A stretch of DNA of 64,000 nt from Litchfieldia sinesaloumensis (GTDB taxonomy: Bacteria > Bacillota > Bacilli > Bacillales > Bacillaceae_L). The stretch is taken from assembly GCF_900156865.1 (NCBI RefSeq), contig NZ_LT732529.1, forward strand, positions 4,487,292 to 4,551,291, given 5' to 3'. The notes under the pieces were generated by a model that ran no database searches, was not told the origin of the DNA, and worked only from the letters and a program-made list of their open reading frames with translations. Below are positions 44,595-54,941 of this stretch, piece by piece; position 1 is the stretch's first letter, and each line of letters begins with the position of its first letter. The position numbers were made by a program, and so were the translations under genes.

Positions 44595-45491
44595 ATGAGT
44601 TCACCACAGCTTCAACCTAATGGGGCTTTTGTAGAAGCAAATAAGACACGAACTACTCGTTGGTCTTCTTTCTTTAAAAAGCTAGCAAAGAATAAGGCAG
44701 CTATTGCTGGTGCTATTATTGTTTTATTATTTGTGATTCTCGCTGCTCTAGCACCACTGATTGCACCATATGATCCAAAGTTGCCTGATATGAGTAAAAA
44801 ATTAGAGACTCCATCTGGGGAACACTGGCTTGGGACTGACGATAAGGGCCGCGATATATTAAGCAGACTATTATTTGGGGCAAGGATATCATTAATGGTT
44901 GGTATTTTATCGACAGTCTTAGGAGCATTCGTTGGAATTATTTTGGGAATTGTATCTGGATATTATGGTAGGTGGATAGATTCATTGATTATGAGAATCT
45001 GTGATGTTCTGCTAGCGTTTCCAGGGATATTATTAGCATTAGCTATTGTTAGTATACTAGGTTCAAGTACAACAAATGTTATCATCGCAGTTGCATTTTT
45101 TGCTGTTCCTACCTTCGCTAGAATAGTCAGAGGGTCAACATTAACCGTTAAGAAATTAGAATATATTGATGCTATCAGAGCAATGGGAGCAACAGATTTC
45201 AGAATCATTTTTAAACACATCTTTCCGAATATTGTCTCTCCGATAATTGTTCAAGCTACACTATATATAGCATCAGCAATTATTACGGCAAGTGCTCTAT
45301 CTTTCTTAGGGATGGGGACTCAGCCACCTACACCAGAGTGGGGAACGATGTTAAGTGATGGTCGTTCGTATGTTTCTTATGCACCACATCTAACTCTATT
45401 CCCTGGTATTGCAATCTTATTAGTCGTAATCGGCTTCAACTTGTTTGGAGATGGGCTAAGAGATGCATTAGATCCAAAATCGAATAAATAA
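44595..45491 (+). CDS. Peptide ABC importer permease, OppC/DppC type
   Basis: This 298-residue permease begins with an N-terminal OppC_N helix (KNKAAIAGAIIVLLFVILAA) and has LGTDDKGRDILSRLLFGARI (near 82), typical of DppC/OppC. The EAA loop is YIDAIRAMGATDFRIIFKHI. The start at 44595 (MSSPQLQ) follows GGAAGGATGA. It is the first gene of a four-gene operon. The order C, B, D, F differs from the usual B, C, D, F. Confidence 0.9.
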   Translation: MSSPQLQPNGAFVEANKTRTTRWSSFFKKLAKNKAAIAGAIIVLLFVILAALAPLIAPYDPKLPDMSKKLETPSGEHWLGTDDKGRDILSRLLFGARISLMVGILSTVLGAFVGIILGIVSGYYGRWIDSLIMRICDVLLAFPGILLALAIVSILGSSTTNVIIAVAFFAVPTFARIVRGSTLTVKKLEYIDAIRAMGATDFRIIFKHIFPNIVSPIIVQATLYIASAIITASALSFLGMGTQPPTPEWGTMLSDGRSYVSYAPHLTLFPGIAILLVVIGFNLFGDGLRDALDPKSNK

Positions 45492-45508
45492 AAGGATGGT
45501 GATTAAAA

Positions 45509-46432
45509 TTGTTAATATATACACTTAGAAGACTCATTCAGATTATACCGGTAATGATCGGTGTTACATTAGCGGTTTTCCTAATGATGCATCTAATCCC
45601 TGGTGACCCAGCAAGGATTATGGCAGGTGAGGCTGCTGACCCAGTGCAGGTCGAACAAATGCGTGAAAATTTAGGGTTAAACGATCCTTTATATGTTCAG
45701 TATTTTCGATATGTGGGTAATGCAATTCAAGGAGATTTAGGTACATCAATACGAACAAAACGTGATGTAGTAGATGAAATTTTTGATCAGCGTTTTGCAA
45801 TCACAGTACAACTTGCTGTTATTGGAACAGCACTTTCAGTTCTGTTAGGGTTAGTAGCTGGTATCATCTCAGCTACAAGAAAATATTCATTTATAGATGT
45901 TTCGGTAATGATAGCCGCATTATTCGGATTATCGATGCCAAACTTCTGGTTAGGAATCATGTTAATTTATCTATTTGCAGTAAATATGGGTGTGCTACCA
46001 GTTGCAGGATGGGGTACATGGCAACATATGATATTGCCGGCGATTACCTTAGGGACGGGCGGAGCCGCAATTATTGCGCGTATGACTCGTTCTAGCATGC
46101 TTGAAGTTATTAACCAAGATTATATTCGCACCGCTTATGCGAAGGGTGTAAGTGATAAATTAGTCATCTATAAACATGCTCTACGCAATGCCTTAATTCC
46201 TGTTGTAACCGTGGTAGGTTTACAGTTTGGTGGTTTATTAGGTGGAGCAATTGTAACTGAAACAGTATTCGCGATTAACGGATTAGGAAGACTCATTATT
46301 GATTCAATTCGTGCGCACGATTTTCCAATGGTACAAGGTACAATCCTTGTCTGTGCAGTACTTTTCGTAATGGTTAACTTCTTAGTAGATATTACGTATC
46401 GTCTAATAAATAAACGTATTGACTTGAACTAA
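45509..46432 (+). CDS. Peptide ABC importer permease, OppB/DppB type
   Basis: This 307-residue permease opens with the DppB signature LRRLIQIIPVMIGVTLAVFL and HLIPGDPARIMAGE (near 30), has six helices, and the EAA region is YIRTAYAKGVSDKLVIYKHA. It starts at TTG 45509 with AAAGGATGGTGA upstream. It lies 17 bp after the C-type permease. Confidence 0.92.
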   Translation: MLIYTLRRLIQIIPVMIGVTLAVFLMMHLIPGDPARIMAGEAADPVQVEQMRENLGLNDPLYVQYFRYVGNAIQGDLGTSIRTKRDVVDEIFDQRFAITVQLAVIGTALSVLLGLVAGIISATRKYSFIDVSVMIAALFGLSMPNFWLGIMLIYLFAVNMGVLPVAGWGTWQHMILPAITLGTGGAAIIARMTRSSMLEVINQDYIRTAYAKGVSDKLVIYKHALRNALIPVVTVVGLQFGGLLGGAIVTETVFAINGLGRLIIDSIRAHDFPMVQGTILVCAVLFVMVNFLVDITYRLINKRIDLN

Positions 46433-46470
46433 TATAGGATGTTCAAAAAAAGGCAGGGACGGTGAAAACT

Positions 46471-47493
46471 ATGACTATATCAAATACTGAAAAAATCCTT
46501 GAGGTAAAGGATTTACGTACATCATTCTTTACGGATGAAGGCGAAGTTAAAGCTGTAGATGGGGTTGATTTTTCAATTGAAAAAGGGAAATCAATCGGCA
46601 TCGTAGGGGAATCAGGATCAGGAAAAAGTATCACCTCTTTATCCATTCTCCGTCTTTTACAAGAGCCTGTTGGTAAAATAGTCGGTGGAGAGATTGTGTT
46701 TAAGGGAGAAAACCTATTAAACAAATCCAAAAAAGAAATGATGGGGATTCGTGGAAATAATATCTCGATGATTTTCCAAGAACCAATGACTTCTTTAAAT
46801 CCGACATTAACGTGTGGTGAACAAATTGCTGAATCAGTTCGGATTCATCAAAAGTTAAATAAGAAAAAGGCATGGGAAAAGGCAGTGGAAATGCTCACAT
46901 TAGTTGGGATTCCTTCGCCTGAAAAACGTGCACATCAATATCCATTTGAACTATCAGGTGGGATGAGACAACGTGTAATGATTGCGATTGCTCTAGCTTG
47001 TAATCCTGAATTACTAATTGCAGATGAACCGACAACTGCATTGGACGTAACGATTCAAGCACAAATTCTCGAGTTAATTAAAAAATTACAAAGAGAGCTT
47101 GGTACATCGTTAATGATGATTACCCATGATCTTGGTGTTGTGGCTGAAATGTGTGACAAGGTAGCTGTTATGTATTGTGGTAAGGTCGTTGAATATGCAG
47201 ATGTAAAAACGATTTTTACAGAACCAAAGCACCCATACACGGTTGGACTTCTTAATTCAATACCGAAGCATGATGAGGATATTGAAGGTGATCTAGCAGT
47301 AATCGAAGGTTCAGTTCCAAGTCCGTTTGAATTACCTAAGGGGTGTAGATTTGCTCCCCGTTGTCCTCATGCTAGAGAAATCTGCCATTCGCAGTTACCT
47401 ACATTAGAGACGCAAGAAAATGGTGATCAGGTTCGTTGCTGGATGTATACAGAACGTTGGGAGAAACAAGAGGAAGTTGGTGTGCGGACATGA
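46471..47493 (+). CDS. Peptide ABC importer ATPase, OppD/DppD type
   Basis: This 340-residue ATPase has Walker A GESGSGKS (near 45), signature [12 protein letters not shown] (near 160), Walker [13 protein letters not shown] and the C-terminal oligopeptide-type extension with cysteines in [16 protein letters not shown]. The start is uncertain between GTG 46462 and ATG 46471. The ribosome binding site AGGCAGGG is poorly placed for either. The last 4 bases overlap the next ATPase gene (ATGA). Confidence 0.9.
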   Translation: MTISNTEKILEVKDLRTSFFTDEGEVKAVDGVDFSIEKGKSIGIVGESGSGKSITSLSILRLLQEPVGKIVGGEIVFKGENLLNKSKKEMMGIRGNNISMIFQEPMTSLNPTLTCGEQIAESVRIHQKLNKKKAWEKAVEMLTLVGIPSPEKRAHQYPFELSGGMRQRVMIAIALACNPELLIADEPTTALDVTIQAQILELIKKLQRELGTSLMMITHDLGVVAEMCDKVAVMYCGKVVEYADVKTIFTEPKHPYTVGLLNSIPKHDEDIEGDLAVIEGSVPSPFELPKGCRFAPRCPHAREICHSQLPTLETQENGDQVRCWMYTERWEKQEEVGVRT

Positions 47494-48506
47494 GTGAAAA
47501 GCCACTTTTAGAAGTAAAAAACCTTAAACAATATTTTCCAATAAAAGGTGGAGTATTTGGTCGAACGGTTAACCATGTTAAAGCTGTTGATGATATAAGC
47601 TTTTCCGTTTTTGAGGGAGAAACAGTCAGTATCGTAGGAGAATCTGGTTGTGGAAAATCAACGACTGGTAGGGCCATACTCAGATTGGATAATCCATATG
47701 CGGGAGAAGTTAGCTTTGAAGGAAACGATCTACTATCATTAAGTAAATCGGAAATGCGAAAGAAACGAAAAGACTTGCAAATTATCTTTCAAGATCCATA
47801 CGCTTCTTTGAATCCAAGACAAACGGTAAGTCAGATTCTCGAAGAGTCATTAGCTATTCAGAACGTTGTTCCTCGAAATGAGAGACGCCAAAAGATTAAG
47901 GAGTTACTTGAAACAGTAGGAATTGGTTCTCATCAGATAGATCGATATCCACATGAATTTAGTGGTGGTCAACGACAACGTATTGGTATCGCAAGGGCTT
48001 TATCAGTAAACCCTAAATTAATTATTTGTGATGAAGCTGTTTCTGCATTAGACGTGTCAATTCAGGCTCAGGTATTAAATTTATTAAAGGATTTACAACG
48101 TAAGTTCAACCTAACATACCTATTTATTTCGCATGATTTGGGTGTAGTTCGTCATATATCTGATAGAATTATCGTTATGTATCTTGGTAAAATTGTTGAA
48201 ATTGGTGACAAAAAATCACTTTTTGAAAATCCGCAGCATCCATATACACGTGCACTATTATCAGCTATCCCAAGTACGAATGTAGTTGAAGAAAAAAGAG
48301 AGAGAATTATCTTAAAAGGGGATGTTCCTTCTCCAATTGACCCTCCAACTGGTTGTCGCTTCCACACACGTTGTCCGTATGCAATGGACCGTTGTAAAAC
48401 GGAAGAACCAAAGCTTCATAGTGTACATGGAGATGAGTATAAAGTTGCATGTCATCTTGTAGAAGATGGGGTTGTAAATTATAAGGAACTTCAAACCATC
48501 TATTAA
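47490..48506 (+). CDS. Peptide ABC importer ATPase, OppF/DppF type
   Basis: This 338-residue ATPase has the AppF/OppF N-terminus LEVKNLKQYFPIKGG, Walker A GESGCGKST, signature FSGGQRQRIGIARAL and Walker B IICDEAVSALD. The zinc-type C-terminal tail is CRFHTRCPYAMDRC. It overlaps OppD by 4 bp and ends the operon. Heterodimer formation with the OppD-type subunit is expected. Confidence 0.92.
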   Translation: MSEKPLLEVKNLKQYFPIKGGVFGRTVNHVKAVDDISFSVFEGETVSIVGESGCGKSTTGRAILRLDNPYAGEVSFEGNDLLSLSKSEMRKKRKDLQIIFQDPYASLNPRQTVSQILEESLAIQNVVPRNERRQKIKELLETVGIGSHQIDRYPHEFSGGQRQRIGIARALSVNPKLIICDEAVSALDVSIQAQVLNLLKDLQRKFNLTYLFISHDLGVVRHISDRIIVMYLGKIVEIGDKKSLFENPQHPYTRALLSAIPSTNVVEEKRERIILKGDVPSPIDPPTGCRFHTRCPYAMDRCKTEEPKLHSVHGDEYKVACHLVEDGVVNYKELQTIY

Positions 48507-48524
48507 GAGTTAAAAAACCAAATT

Positions 48525-48561
48525 AAAAAAGGTGCCAACCGCATAAAGTTGGCACCTTTTT
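48525..48561. terminator. Bidirectional terminator between peptide operon and ygaE
   Basis: AAAAAAGGTGCCAAC pairs with GTTGGCACCTTTTT around an 8-nt loop between convergent genes. Confidence 0.85.
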
Positions 48562-49638
48562 CTATCCTTTATCCATTTCCTCAACAATTATTTCGTTATG
48601 AAAGTTTTGAAAGCTGTCTACTAAGGTATCCAATCTTTCAAGCTGATCGGAATACTCAAGGATAGATGAAACAAGAGTCATGAGATGATACCAACTTTCT
48701 TGATTTTCATCATCCATCGGTTGCTGATTTTCTAAAAATGTATCAATTACCTTTTTACGATCAAATGCAAAATCAAGCTTTAATTCATCAGGTGCTTGAA
48801 TCTTTACCTTCCCAACAAATTTTAAAAGAATCTGTTCATGGAAATGGATGAGATCGTCAATTTCTTTCACAAATAATTGTTGAGAAGGAATCGGCATATC
48901 TTGAAGCTCGTTTTCATGCCTGTGTAATTTTCTTAGCATATCCAATGCACGATTTGTACAAGTAATCATTTGTCTAAATAAGACAAGCTTACGAGACTTT
49001 TCATACTCCACCTTTTTAAAATAATTCCTTTCTTCTTTATAAAGAAGAAAGAGTTGGTCAATTTGAATGATGTTTTCCTTGATTTTTTCAATGTCATCTT
49101 TAAGTGTATTGTATTCGGATGCATGACGTGTACTTACCCGCACCCATTTAAAGATTTCCTCACATTGTTCTACAATCCGATCGTATAATTTCTTCTCATA
49201 TTTAGGAGGAAGAAAGACAAGGTTAACCACAAAAGCGGACAATATACCTAGAAGAATTGCCAGAAATCGAAGACTAGCAAACTCTATAAATTGTTCACTA
49301 GGGCTTTCCATGATAGCTATTACCGTTACAATTGCTACTGGAATGTTTTTTTCCATTTTAAACTTAAGTGTAATCGCAATTACAAGAACAACGGTAAGTC
49401 CAATAATGAAGGCATTATTACCAAAGTACATTCCGAATAAGACGGCAAAGATAGCCCCGATTAAATTTGCTTGTATCTGTTCAATTACTGTTAAATAGGA
49501 CCGGTAAATGGATGGTTGTATCGCAAATACCGCTGAAATTCCGGCGAAAACCGGTGAAGGTAGTTCCAATAGTTTTGCAAGCATTAAAGCTAGTGTAATG
49601 GCAATTCCCGTTTTTAAGATGCGGGCACCAAATGTCAT
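48562..49638 (-). CDS. ygaE: Aromatic-acid-exporter-type membrane protein YgaE
   Basis: This 358-residue protein of the ArAE_1/DUF939 (FUSC-like) family has four to five N-terminal hydrophobic helices (residues 5-150, including SPVFAGISAVFAIQPS and LIGAIFAVLFGMYFG). A long helical cytoplasmic C-terminal domain follows. Size and place before gsaB match YgaE. AAAGGAA lies before the ATG. The transported compound is unknown. Confidence 0.88.
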   Translation of the reverse strand: MTFGARILKTGIAITLALMLAKLLELPSPVFAGISAVFAIQPSIYRSYLTVIEQIQANLIGAIFAVLFGMYFGNNAFIIGLTVVLVIAITLKFKMEKNIPVAIVTVIAIMESPSEQFIEFASLRFLAILLGILSAFVVNLVFLPPKYEKKLYDRIVEQCEEIFKWVRVSTRHASEYNTLKDDIEKIKENIIQIDQLFLLYKEERNYFKKVEYEKSRKLVLFRQMITCTNRALDMLRKLHRHENELQDMPIPSQQLFVKEIDDLIHFHEQILLKFVGKVKIQAPDELKLDFAFDRKKVIDTFLENQQPMDDENQESWYHLMTLVSSILEYSDQLERLDTLVDSFQNFHNEIIVEEMDKG

Positions 49639-49868
49639 TTTTTACGTTTCCTTTCTATAAAAAAGCTAGTTTTCTTAGCGTTAGCTTTTTTTCCATAATC
49701 TAAACCAATACAGTATCATACATTGATTTTATGTTTATCGCAAGGGAAACATGTCCCGAGTTGGGTGCCTATTATACGGATTAGGTTTTAGTTGAATATT
49801 CGAAAAATATAATAGGTTTTTATGCCTATAATTGAGAATAAAATGTCATAAGAATCTAGATTCGAAGT

Positions 49869-49896
49869 AAAAAAACCTGCCAGTTTCGGCAGGTTT
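49869..49896 (-). terminator. Terminator after gsaB
   Basis: On the minus strand AAACCTGCC pairs with GGCAGGTTT, followed by a T-run. Confidence 0.8.
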
Positions 49897-49906
49897 GCAA
49901 TTTATA

Positions 49907-51202
49907 TTATTCAAAATGTAAATTTTTAAACGCATATTCGACTGCTTCAAGTGTCTCCACAATATCTTCTTCAGTATGTGCGATAGTGAGGAACCAAGCT
50001 TCATATTTTGAAGGTGCAAGGTTAATCCCTTGGCTGAGCATCAATTTGAAGAATCGACCAAACATTTCACCGTCTGTATTCTCAGCCTGCTCATAGTTTT
50101 CAACTTTTTCTTCCGTGAAGAAGATTGTTAATGCACCTTTTAGTCGATTAATTGTAATTGGAACATTGTAGTTTCTAGCATGCTGTAGTATTCCATCTTC
50201 AAGAATTGCACCCAGACGGTCCAATTTGTCATATAATCCTTCTTCTTGTAGTACTTCCAAACAAGCAATACCTGAGAGCATGGAAGCTGGATTTCCGGCC
50301 ATTGTTCCTGCTTGATAGGCTGGACCTAGCGGAGCAACCTGTTCCATAATTTCTTTTTTACCGCCATATGCTCCGATTGGGAGTCCACCACCGATAATTT
50401 TTCCAAGAGCAGTTAGATCTGGTGTGATCCCTAATAGGTTTTGAGCACCACCATACATAAAACGGAAAGCTGTTATCACTTCATCAAAAATGACAAGTGC
50501 GCCTGCCTCATGAGAAAGGTCAAGTACCTGTTCTAAGAAGCCTTCATTTGGTTCGACGATTCCAAAGTTCCCAACGATTGGCTCAACGAGAACTCCAGCG
50601 ATTTCAGTGCCCCATTTTGCAAGTGCCTCTTTGAAAGGCTCAATATCATTAAAAGGAACGGTAATTACTTCTTGAGCAATACTCTTTGGAACACCTGCAG
50701 AATCAGGGGTACCCAATGTAGAAGGGCCAGAACCTGCAGCTACAAGCACAAGGTCTGAATGTCCATGATAACACCCAGCAAATTTAATGATTTTTGTTCG
50801 ATTTGTATAGGCTCTTGCTACACGGATGGTTGTCATAACGGCTTCAGTACCTGAATTTACAAAGCGGACCTTGTCCATTCCAGGAATTGCTTCCTTCAGC
50901 ATTTTTGCAAATTTCACTTCATGTTGTGTTGGTGTCCCGTATAAGACACCAGTTTCTGCTGCTTTTGTGATCGCTTTGGTAATATGAGGATGAGCATGGC
51001 CAGTAATATTTGGGCCATATGCTGCAAGATAATCTATGTATTTATTTCCATCTACGTCCCAAAAATAAGCACCCTGTGCGCGTTCCATTGCTACGGGGGC
51101 ACCGCCTCCAACGGCTTTGTATGAACGTGACGGACTATTTACGCCACCTACGATATGCTCTAAAGCTTCATTATATAGATCTTCTGATTTTGAAAAATTC
51201 AT
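49907..51202 (-). CDS. gsaB: Glutamate-1-semialdehyde 2,1-aminomutase
   Basis: This PLP enzyme makes 5-aminolevulinate from glutamate-1-semialdehyde in tetrapyrrole synthesis. The 431-residue sequence has [15 protein letters not shown] (near 18), [15 protein letters not shown], the PLP Asp in [11 protein letters not shown] (near 245) and the PLP Lys in [17 protein letters not shown] (near 270). AGGAGGAAC precedes the ATG. Bacilli often have two genes, hemL in the hem operon and this gsaB. Its place between ygaE and bcp identifies gsaB. Confidence 0.95.
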   Translation of the reverse strand: MNFSKSEDLYNEALEHIVGGVNSPSRSYKAVGGGAPVAMERAQGAYFWDVDGNKYIDYLAAYGPNITGHAHPHITKAITKAAETGVLYGTPTQHEVKFAKMLKEAIPGMDKVRFVNSGTEAVMTTIRVARAYTNRTKIIKFAGCYHGHSDLVLVAAGSGPSTLGTPDSAGVPKSIAQEVITVPFNDIEPFKEALAKWGTEIAGVLVEPIVGNFGIVEPNEGFLEQVLDLSHEAGALVIFDEVITAFRFMYGGAQNLLGITPDLTALGKIIGGGLPIGAYGGKKEIMEQVAPLGPAYQAGTMAGNPASMLSGIACLEVLQEEGLYDKLDRLGAILEDGILQHARNYNVPITINRLKGALTIFFTEEKVENYEQAENTDGEMFGRFFKLMLSQGINLAPSKYEAWFLTIAHTEEDIVETLEAVEYAFKNLHFE

Positions 51203-51366
51203 TTATGTTGTTCCTCCTAGCATTTAAATCAACTATTCTATTTTAGCATGAAAGCCTATAAAGGGAAAAAACATCGATGAAATATATGTGTCAAGGACGC
51301 TTCATTTGTATAACGCGAGAAAGTTTTGTACCATTTAATTAATAGCAAAATAATGGAGGTAAGAAA

Positions 51367-51837
51367 ATGACGATTGAGATTGGACAAAATGCGCCAGACT
51401 TTACTGCAACAGCAAGCAACGGAGAATCTGTTTCTTTATCTGATTTTAAAGGAAAGAATATCGTATTGTATTTTTATCCGAAAGATATGACACCAGGATG
51501 TACAACGGAGGCTTGTGATTTCAGAGATGCACATGAGAGCTTTAGTGGCCTAGATACTGTAATCCTAGGTGTGAGCACAGATTCACTTGAACGCCACAAA
51601 AAGTTTATCGATAAATACGATCTTCCATTTCAATTATTGGTAGATGAAGAGCATGAGCTAGCAGAAAAATATGGGGTTTGGAAGCTTAAGAAGAACTTCG
51701 GCAAGGAATATATGGGGATTGAGCGCTCAACCTTCTTAATTGATAAAGAAGGAAAGCTTGTGAAGGAATGGCGGAAAGTTTCAGTTAAAGGTCATGTAGA
51801 GGAAGCACTTGCTTACATTAAAGAAAATCTTCAATAA
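51367..51837 (+). CDS. bcp: Thioredoxin-dependent thiol peroxidase (Bcp family)
   Basis: This 156-residue peroxiredoxin reduces hydroperoxides using thioredoxin. The active-site segment PKDMTPGCTTEACDFRD holds the peroxidatic Cys45 and a second Cys50, as in two-cysteine Bcp proteins. GGAGGTAAG precedes the ATG. It is ygaF of B. subtilis. Its neighbour there, perR, lies 10 kb further on in this genome because a block has been inserted. Confidence 0.95.
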   Translation: MTIEIGQNAPDFTATASNGESVSLSDFKGKNIVLYFYPKDMTPGCTTEACDFRDAHESFSGLDTVILGVSTDSLERHKKFIDKYDLPFQLLVDEEHELAEKYGVWKLKKNFGKEYMGIERSTFLIDKEGKLVKEWRKVSVKGHVEEALAYIKENLQ

Positions 51838-51952
51838 ATCGCTGTTGAGTAACAGATAACTTGTGAAGTTTTTGTGAAGTAATAGAAAAAAACGCCTTAT
51901 TTTATCCTAGTGTGTAGTTATGAACCTAGTAGGGACAATGGCTTAGAAATTT

Positions 51953-51980
51953 GACGGGTGGTAAATATGGAACCACCCGT
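51953..51980 (+). terminator. Terminator after bcp region
   Basis: ACGGGTGGT pairs with ACCACCCGT, followed by TTTCCC. It stands about 110 bp past the bcp stop. Confidence 0.65.
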
Positions 51981-52039
51981 TTTCCCTATTTGTAGGTTGA
52001 TTTTAGACTTTTCTTTACTTATAATGAAGTTAATAGTAA

Positions 52040-52054
52040 TGATAATCGTTTTCA
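52040..52054 (+). promoter_or_regulatory. Fur box before the siderophore importer
   Basis: TGATAATCGTTTTCA fits the 7-1-7 Fur box TGATAATnATTATCA at 12 of 14 positions and lies 40 bp before the first permease gene. Confidence 0.7.
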
Positions 52055-52094
52055 ACTATCGTTCTAAGAATATACAGGTTATGAGGATTGGCAA

Positions 52095-53048
52095 ATGAGA
52101 CTATGGATATTAATAATCGCTGCCATTGTTCTATCCTTCATATCGCTATTTATAGGAGCTATTAATATTACACCAATGGACCTACTTGATTGGGAGTCTG
52201 ACGAGACTCAGATTTTTCTCATAAGTAGGGTGCCACGTTTAATGGCGATCATATTAGCGGGAGCAGGAATGAGTATTGCAGGGTTAATTATGCAAAGCTT
52301 AAGTAGAAATAAATTTGTATCCCCAACAACTGCAGGTACATTAGATGCTGCGAAACTTGGGATTTTAATTTCAATGCTGTTCTTTACAAACGTAACGTAT
52401 ACACAGCAAATCATTTTTAGTTTTGCATTTGCTTTAGTGGGTACACTAATTTTTATGCAAATTTTAGACAAAATTAAGTTTAAAGATGTGATTTTCGTTC
52501 CTTTAATTGGTATTATGTATGGAAATATTTTATCTTCTATTGCGACGTTTTTCGCCTATGAGGCTGACCTTATTCAGAATATTTCATCATGGCTGATGGG
52601 GAGCTTCACATTAATAATTGCAGGAAGATACGAGCTTTTATATATAGCTGTTCCTACAATTATCCTAGCGTATCTTTTCGCTAATAAATTTACTGTTGCT
52701 GGCATGGGTGAGGATTTTGCAAAGAACCTAGGGTTAAGCTATAAGGTTGTTCTAAATATAGGTCTCATTCTAGTGGCTATTATTTCAACTACTGTTGTTC
52801 TAACGGTTGGAGTCATTCCATTTTTAGGATTAATTGTACCGAATATCGTTTCGCTTTATTTAGGTGATAATTTACGGAAAACAATTCCACATACAGCAGC
52901 ATTAGGTGTTGTGTTTCTACTAATCTGCGATATTTTAGGTAGAATTATAGTTCATCCTTATGAGATTCCAGTCAATGTGACTGTTGCAGTTATCGGCAGT
53001 GCGATCTTCTTAATTATGTTATTTAGGGGGAGAGCATATGCGAAATAG
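52095..53048 (+). CDS. yclN: Siderophore ABC importer permease, YclN type
   Basis: This 317-residue FecCD-family permease contains SRVPRLMAIILAGAGMSIAG (from residue 43) and then SRNKFVSPTTAGTLDAAKLG. The coupling region is GMGEDFAKNLGLSYK. These match YclN, part of the petrobactin importer YclNOPQ of B. subtilis. GAGGA precedes the ATG. It overlaps yclO by 11 bp. A Fur box upstream indicates iron control. Confidence 0.92.
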   Translation: MRLWILIIAAIVLSFISLFIGAINITPMDLLDWESDETQIFLISRVPRLMAIILAGAGMSIAGLIMQSLSRNKFVSPTTAGTLDAAKLGILISMLFFTNVTYTQQIIFSFAFALVGTLIFMQILDKIKFKDVIFVPLIGIMYGNILSSIATFFAYEADLIQNISSWLMGSFTLIIAGRYELLYIAVPTIILAYLFANKFTVAGMGEDFAKNLGLSYKVVLNIGLILVAIISTTVVLTVGVIPFLGLIVPNIVSLYLGDNLRKTIPHTAALGVVFLLICDILGRIIVHPYEIPVNVTVAVIGSAIFLIMLFRGRAYAK

Positions 53049-53991
53049 TACAAAGTTAATCATCCTAGCAGTTATTGCCATTGTCTGTATTTTATTGTAT
53101 GGCTTTTATGATTTAAAAGGCGGTTTCGATTATGCCTTTCCTAAACGAATGATCCGCGTTTCAGCAATGGTTGTAACAGGTATTGCAATTGCCTATTCGA
53201 CTGTCGTATTCCAGACAATTACACAAAACCGAATTTTAACACCTTCCGTTATGGGGCTTGACTCCATGTACGAAGTAGTTCAAACACTGATTTATTTCTT
53301 TGCTGGCTCCATGTCTATCTGGGTGTTAAATAAGTATTTAAATTTTGGTGCTGCAATTGCAGCAATGGTCATATTTGCACTTATTTTGTACCGGTTTCTT
53401 TTTAAATCTGATAAACATCCAATTTATTTGCTTCTATTAATAGGGATGATTATCGGAACATTATTGGGAAGTCTTGTGACATTCTTGCAGGTTATGATAG
53501 ACCCAGTTGAATACCTTGCTTTACAAAATCGTTTATTTGCAACTTTCTCAAACGTAAAAGCGGAGTTGTTATATATAGCGATTGGAATTTTACTCATGGC
53601 CTTTATCTATGGTTATACAATCATGGGTAAATTAGATGTTATGTCTCTTGGTCGTGAAAATGCAATGAACTTAGGTGTCAATTATGACAAGATGGTCATG
53701 AATATATTAATTCTATCTTCTGTGCTAATTGCTACAGCCACTGCATTAGTTGGCCCGATTACATTTTTTGGGTTAATTGTAGCAAATCTAGCGTATCAGT
53801 TTTTAGTCACATATAAACACTCAATTTTGATACTAGGTGCAAGCTTAATGAGTGTCATTGCACTCGTCGGTGGACAGTTCCTAGTTGAACATATTTTTGA
53901 ACTTCGTACTACATTAAGTGTCATTATTAACTTTATTGGTGGTATTTACTTTATCTTCTTACTATTAAAAGAAAGTAGGTCTGCATCATGA
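53038..53991 (+). CDS. yclO: Siderophore ABC importer permease, YclO type
   Basis: This 317-residue FecCD-family permease, with about nine helices, contains MIRVSAMVVTGIAIAYSTVV and NRILTPSVMGLDSMYEV, and the coupling segment SLGRENAMNLGVNYDK. It pairs with YclN to form the channel. GGGGGAGAG precedes the ATG. Its last 4 bp overlap yclP (ATGA). Confidence 0.92.
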   Translation: MRNSTKLIILAVIAIVCILLYGFYDLKGGFDYAFPKRMIRVSAMVVTGIAIAYSTVVFQTITQNRILTPSVMGLDSMYEVVQTLIYFFAGSMSIWVLNKYLNFGAAIAAMVIFALILYRFLFKSDKHPIYLLLLIGMIIGTLLGSLVTFLQVMIDPVEYLALQNRLFATFSNVKAELLYIAIGILLMAFIYGYTIMGKLDVMSLGRENAMNLGVNYDKMVMNILILSSVLIATATALVGPITFFGLIVANLAYQFLVTYKHSILILGASLMSVIALVGGQFLVEHIFELRTTLSVIINFIGGIYFIFLLLKESRSAS

Positions 53992-54755
53992 TTGAAATCA
54001 AAGGATTATCCAAGTATTTTGGAAAAAAGCCAGTTGTTGAAGATGTTTCAATAACGATTGAACCCGGTACAATTACATCGTTTATCGGGCCGAACGGTGC
54101 TGGTAAGTCCACGCTTCTTTCGATGGTAAGTCGCTTATTAGATTCAGATACTGGCGAAGTTCTACTAGATAAAAATGATGTGCAAAAATGGAAGTCCTCA
54201 GAGTTTGCAAAACGTGTTTCGATACTTAAGCAATCAAACTTCTTAAATGTGCGTTTATCGATCCGTGAATTAGTCTCATTTGGACGCTATCCATATTCAA
54301 AAGGACGTCTTACAGATGAAGATGAGAAATACGTCGATCAAGCTCTTGAGTATATGAACCTGGTTGACATACAGGATAAGTTTTTAGATGAATTATCAGG
54401 TGGACAAAGACAACGTGCTTTTATCGCTATGGTTATTGCACAGGATACAGATTATGTTTTACTTGATGAGCCTTTGAATAACTTGGACATGAAGCACTCT
54501 GTCCAAATTATGAAGATACTTCGAAAACTTGTGGATGAGCTTGGCAAGACTGTTGTCATCGTCTTACACGACATTAATTTTGCTTCCGTCTATTCTGATC
54601 GAATCGTAGCACTGAAAGATGGCAAGCTTGTTAAAAATGGACCAACACATGAAATCATTAATTCAGATGCATTACGGGAAATTTATGATATGGACATTCC
54701 TATCCAGGAACAAAATGGATGTCGTATTTGTGTTTATTTTAATTCACACGCATAA
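53988..54755 (+). CDS. yclP: Siderophore ABC importer ATPase, YclP type
   Basis: This 255-residue ATPase has Walker A GPNGAGKST (near 36), signature LSGGQRQRAFIAM (near 137) and Walker B YVLLDEPLNNLD. It powers the YclN/YclO channel. Translation is coupled to yclO by a 4-bp overlap. A terminator follows, so the binding-protein gene is transcribed mainly from its own Fur-controlled promoter. Confidence 0.93.
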   Translation: MIEIKGLSKYFGKKPVVEDVSITIEPGTITSFIGPNGAGKSTLLSMVSRLLDSDTGEVLLDKNDVQKWKSSEFAKRVSILKQSNFLNVRLSIRELVSFGRYPYSKGRLTDEDEKYVDQALEYMNLVDIQDKFLDELSGGQRQRAFIAMVIAQDTDYVLLDEPLNNLDMKHSVQIMKILRKLVDELGKTVVIVLHDINFASVYSDRIVALKDGKLVKNGPTHEIINSDALREIYDMDIPIQEQNGCRICVYFNSHA

Positions 54756-54756
54756 C

Positions 54757-54790
54757 GATCTAGAGAATAAGTCTCTGGATCTTTTTTTAT
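54757..54790 (+). terminator. Terminator after yclP
   Basis: GATCTAGAGA pairs with TCTCTGGATC, followed by seven T. Confidence 0.8.
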
Positions 54791-54866
54791 AATTTTTTAA
54801 AAACCGGGGAAAATATAAAAATATTTCTTCATTTCATATTGACGTAAGATTTATATGGCTCTATAA

Positions 54867-54897
54867 TGAGAATTGTTATCAGTGATAATGATTCTCA
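54867..54897 (+). promoter_or_regulatory. Two tandem Fur boxes before yclQ
   Basis: TGAGAATTGTTATCA (54867-54881) and TGATAATGATTCTCA (54883-54897) each fit the 7-1-7 Fur box and are separated by one base. Confidence 0.8.
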
Positions 54898-54941
54898 TTT
54901 TTAGTGAAAATACATAATGTCCAAAAGGAGAGGAAAGTTAA

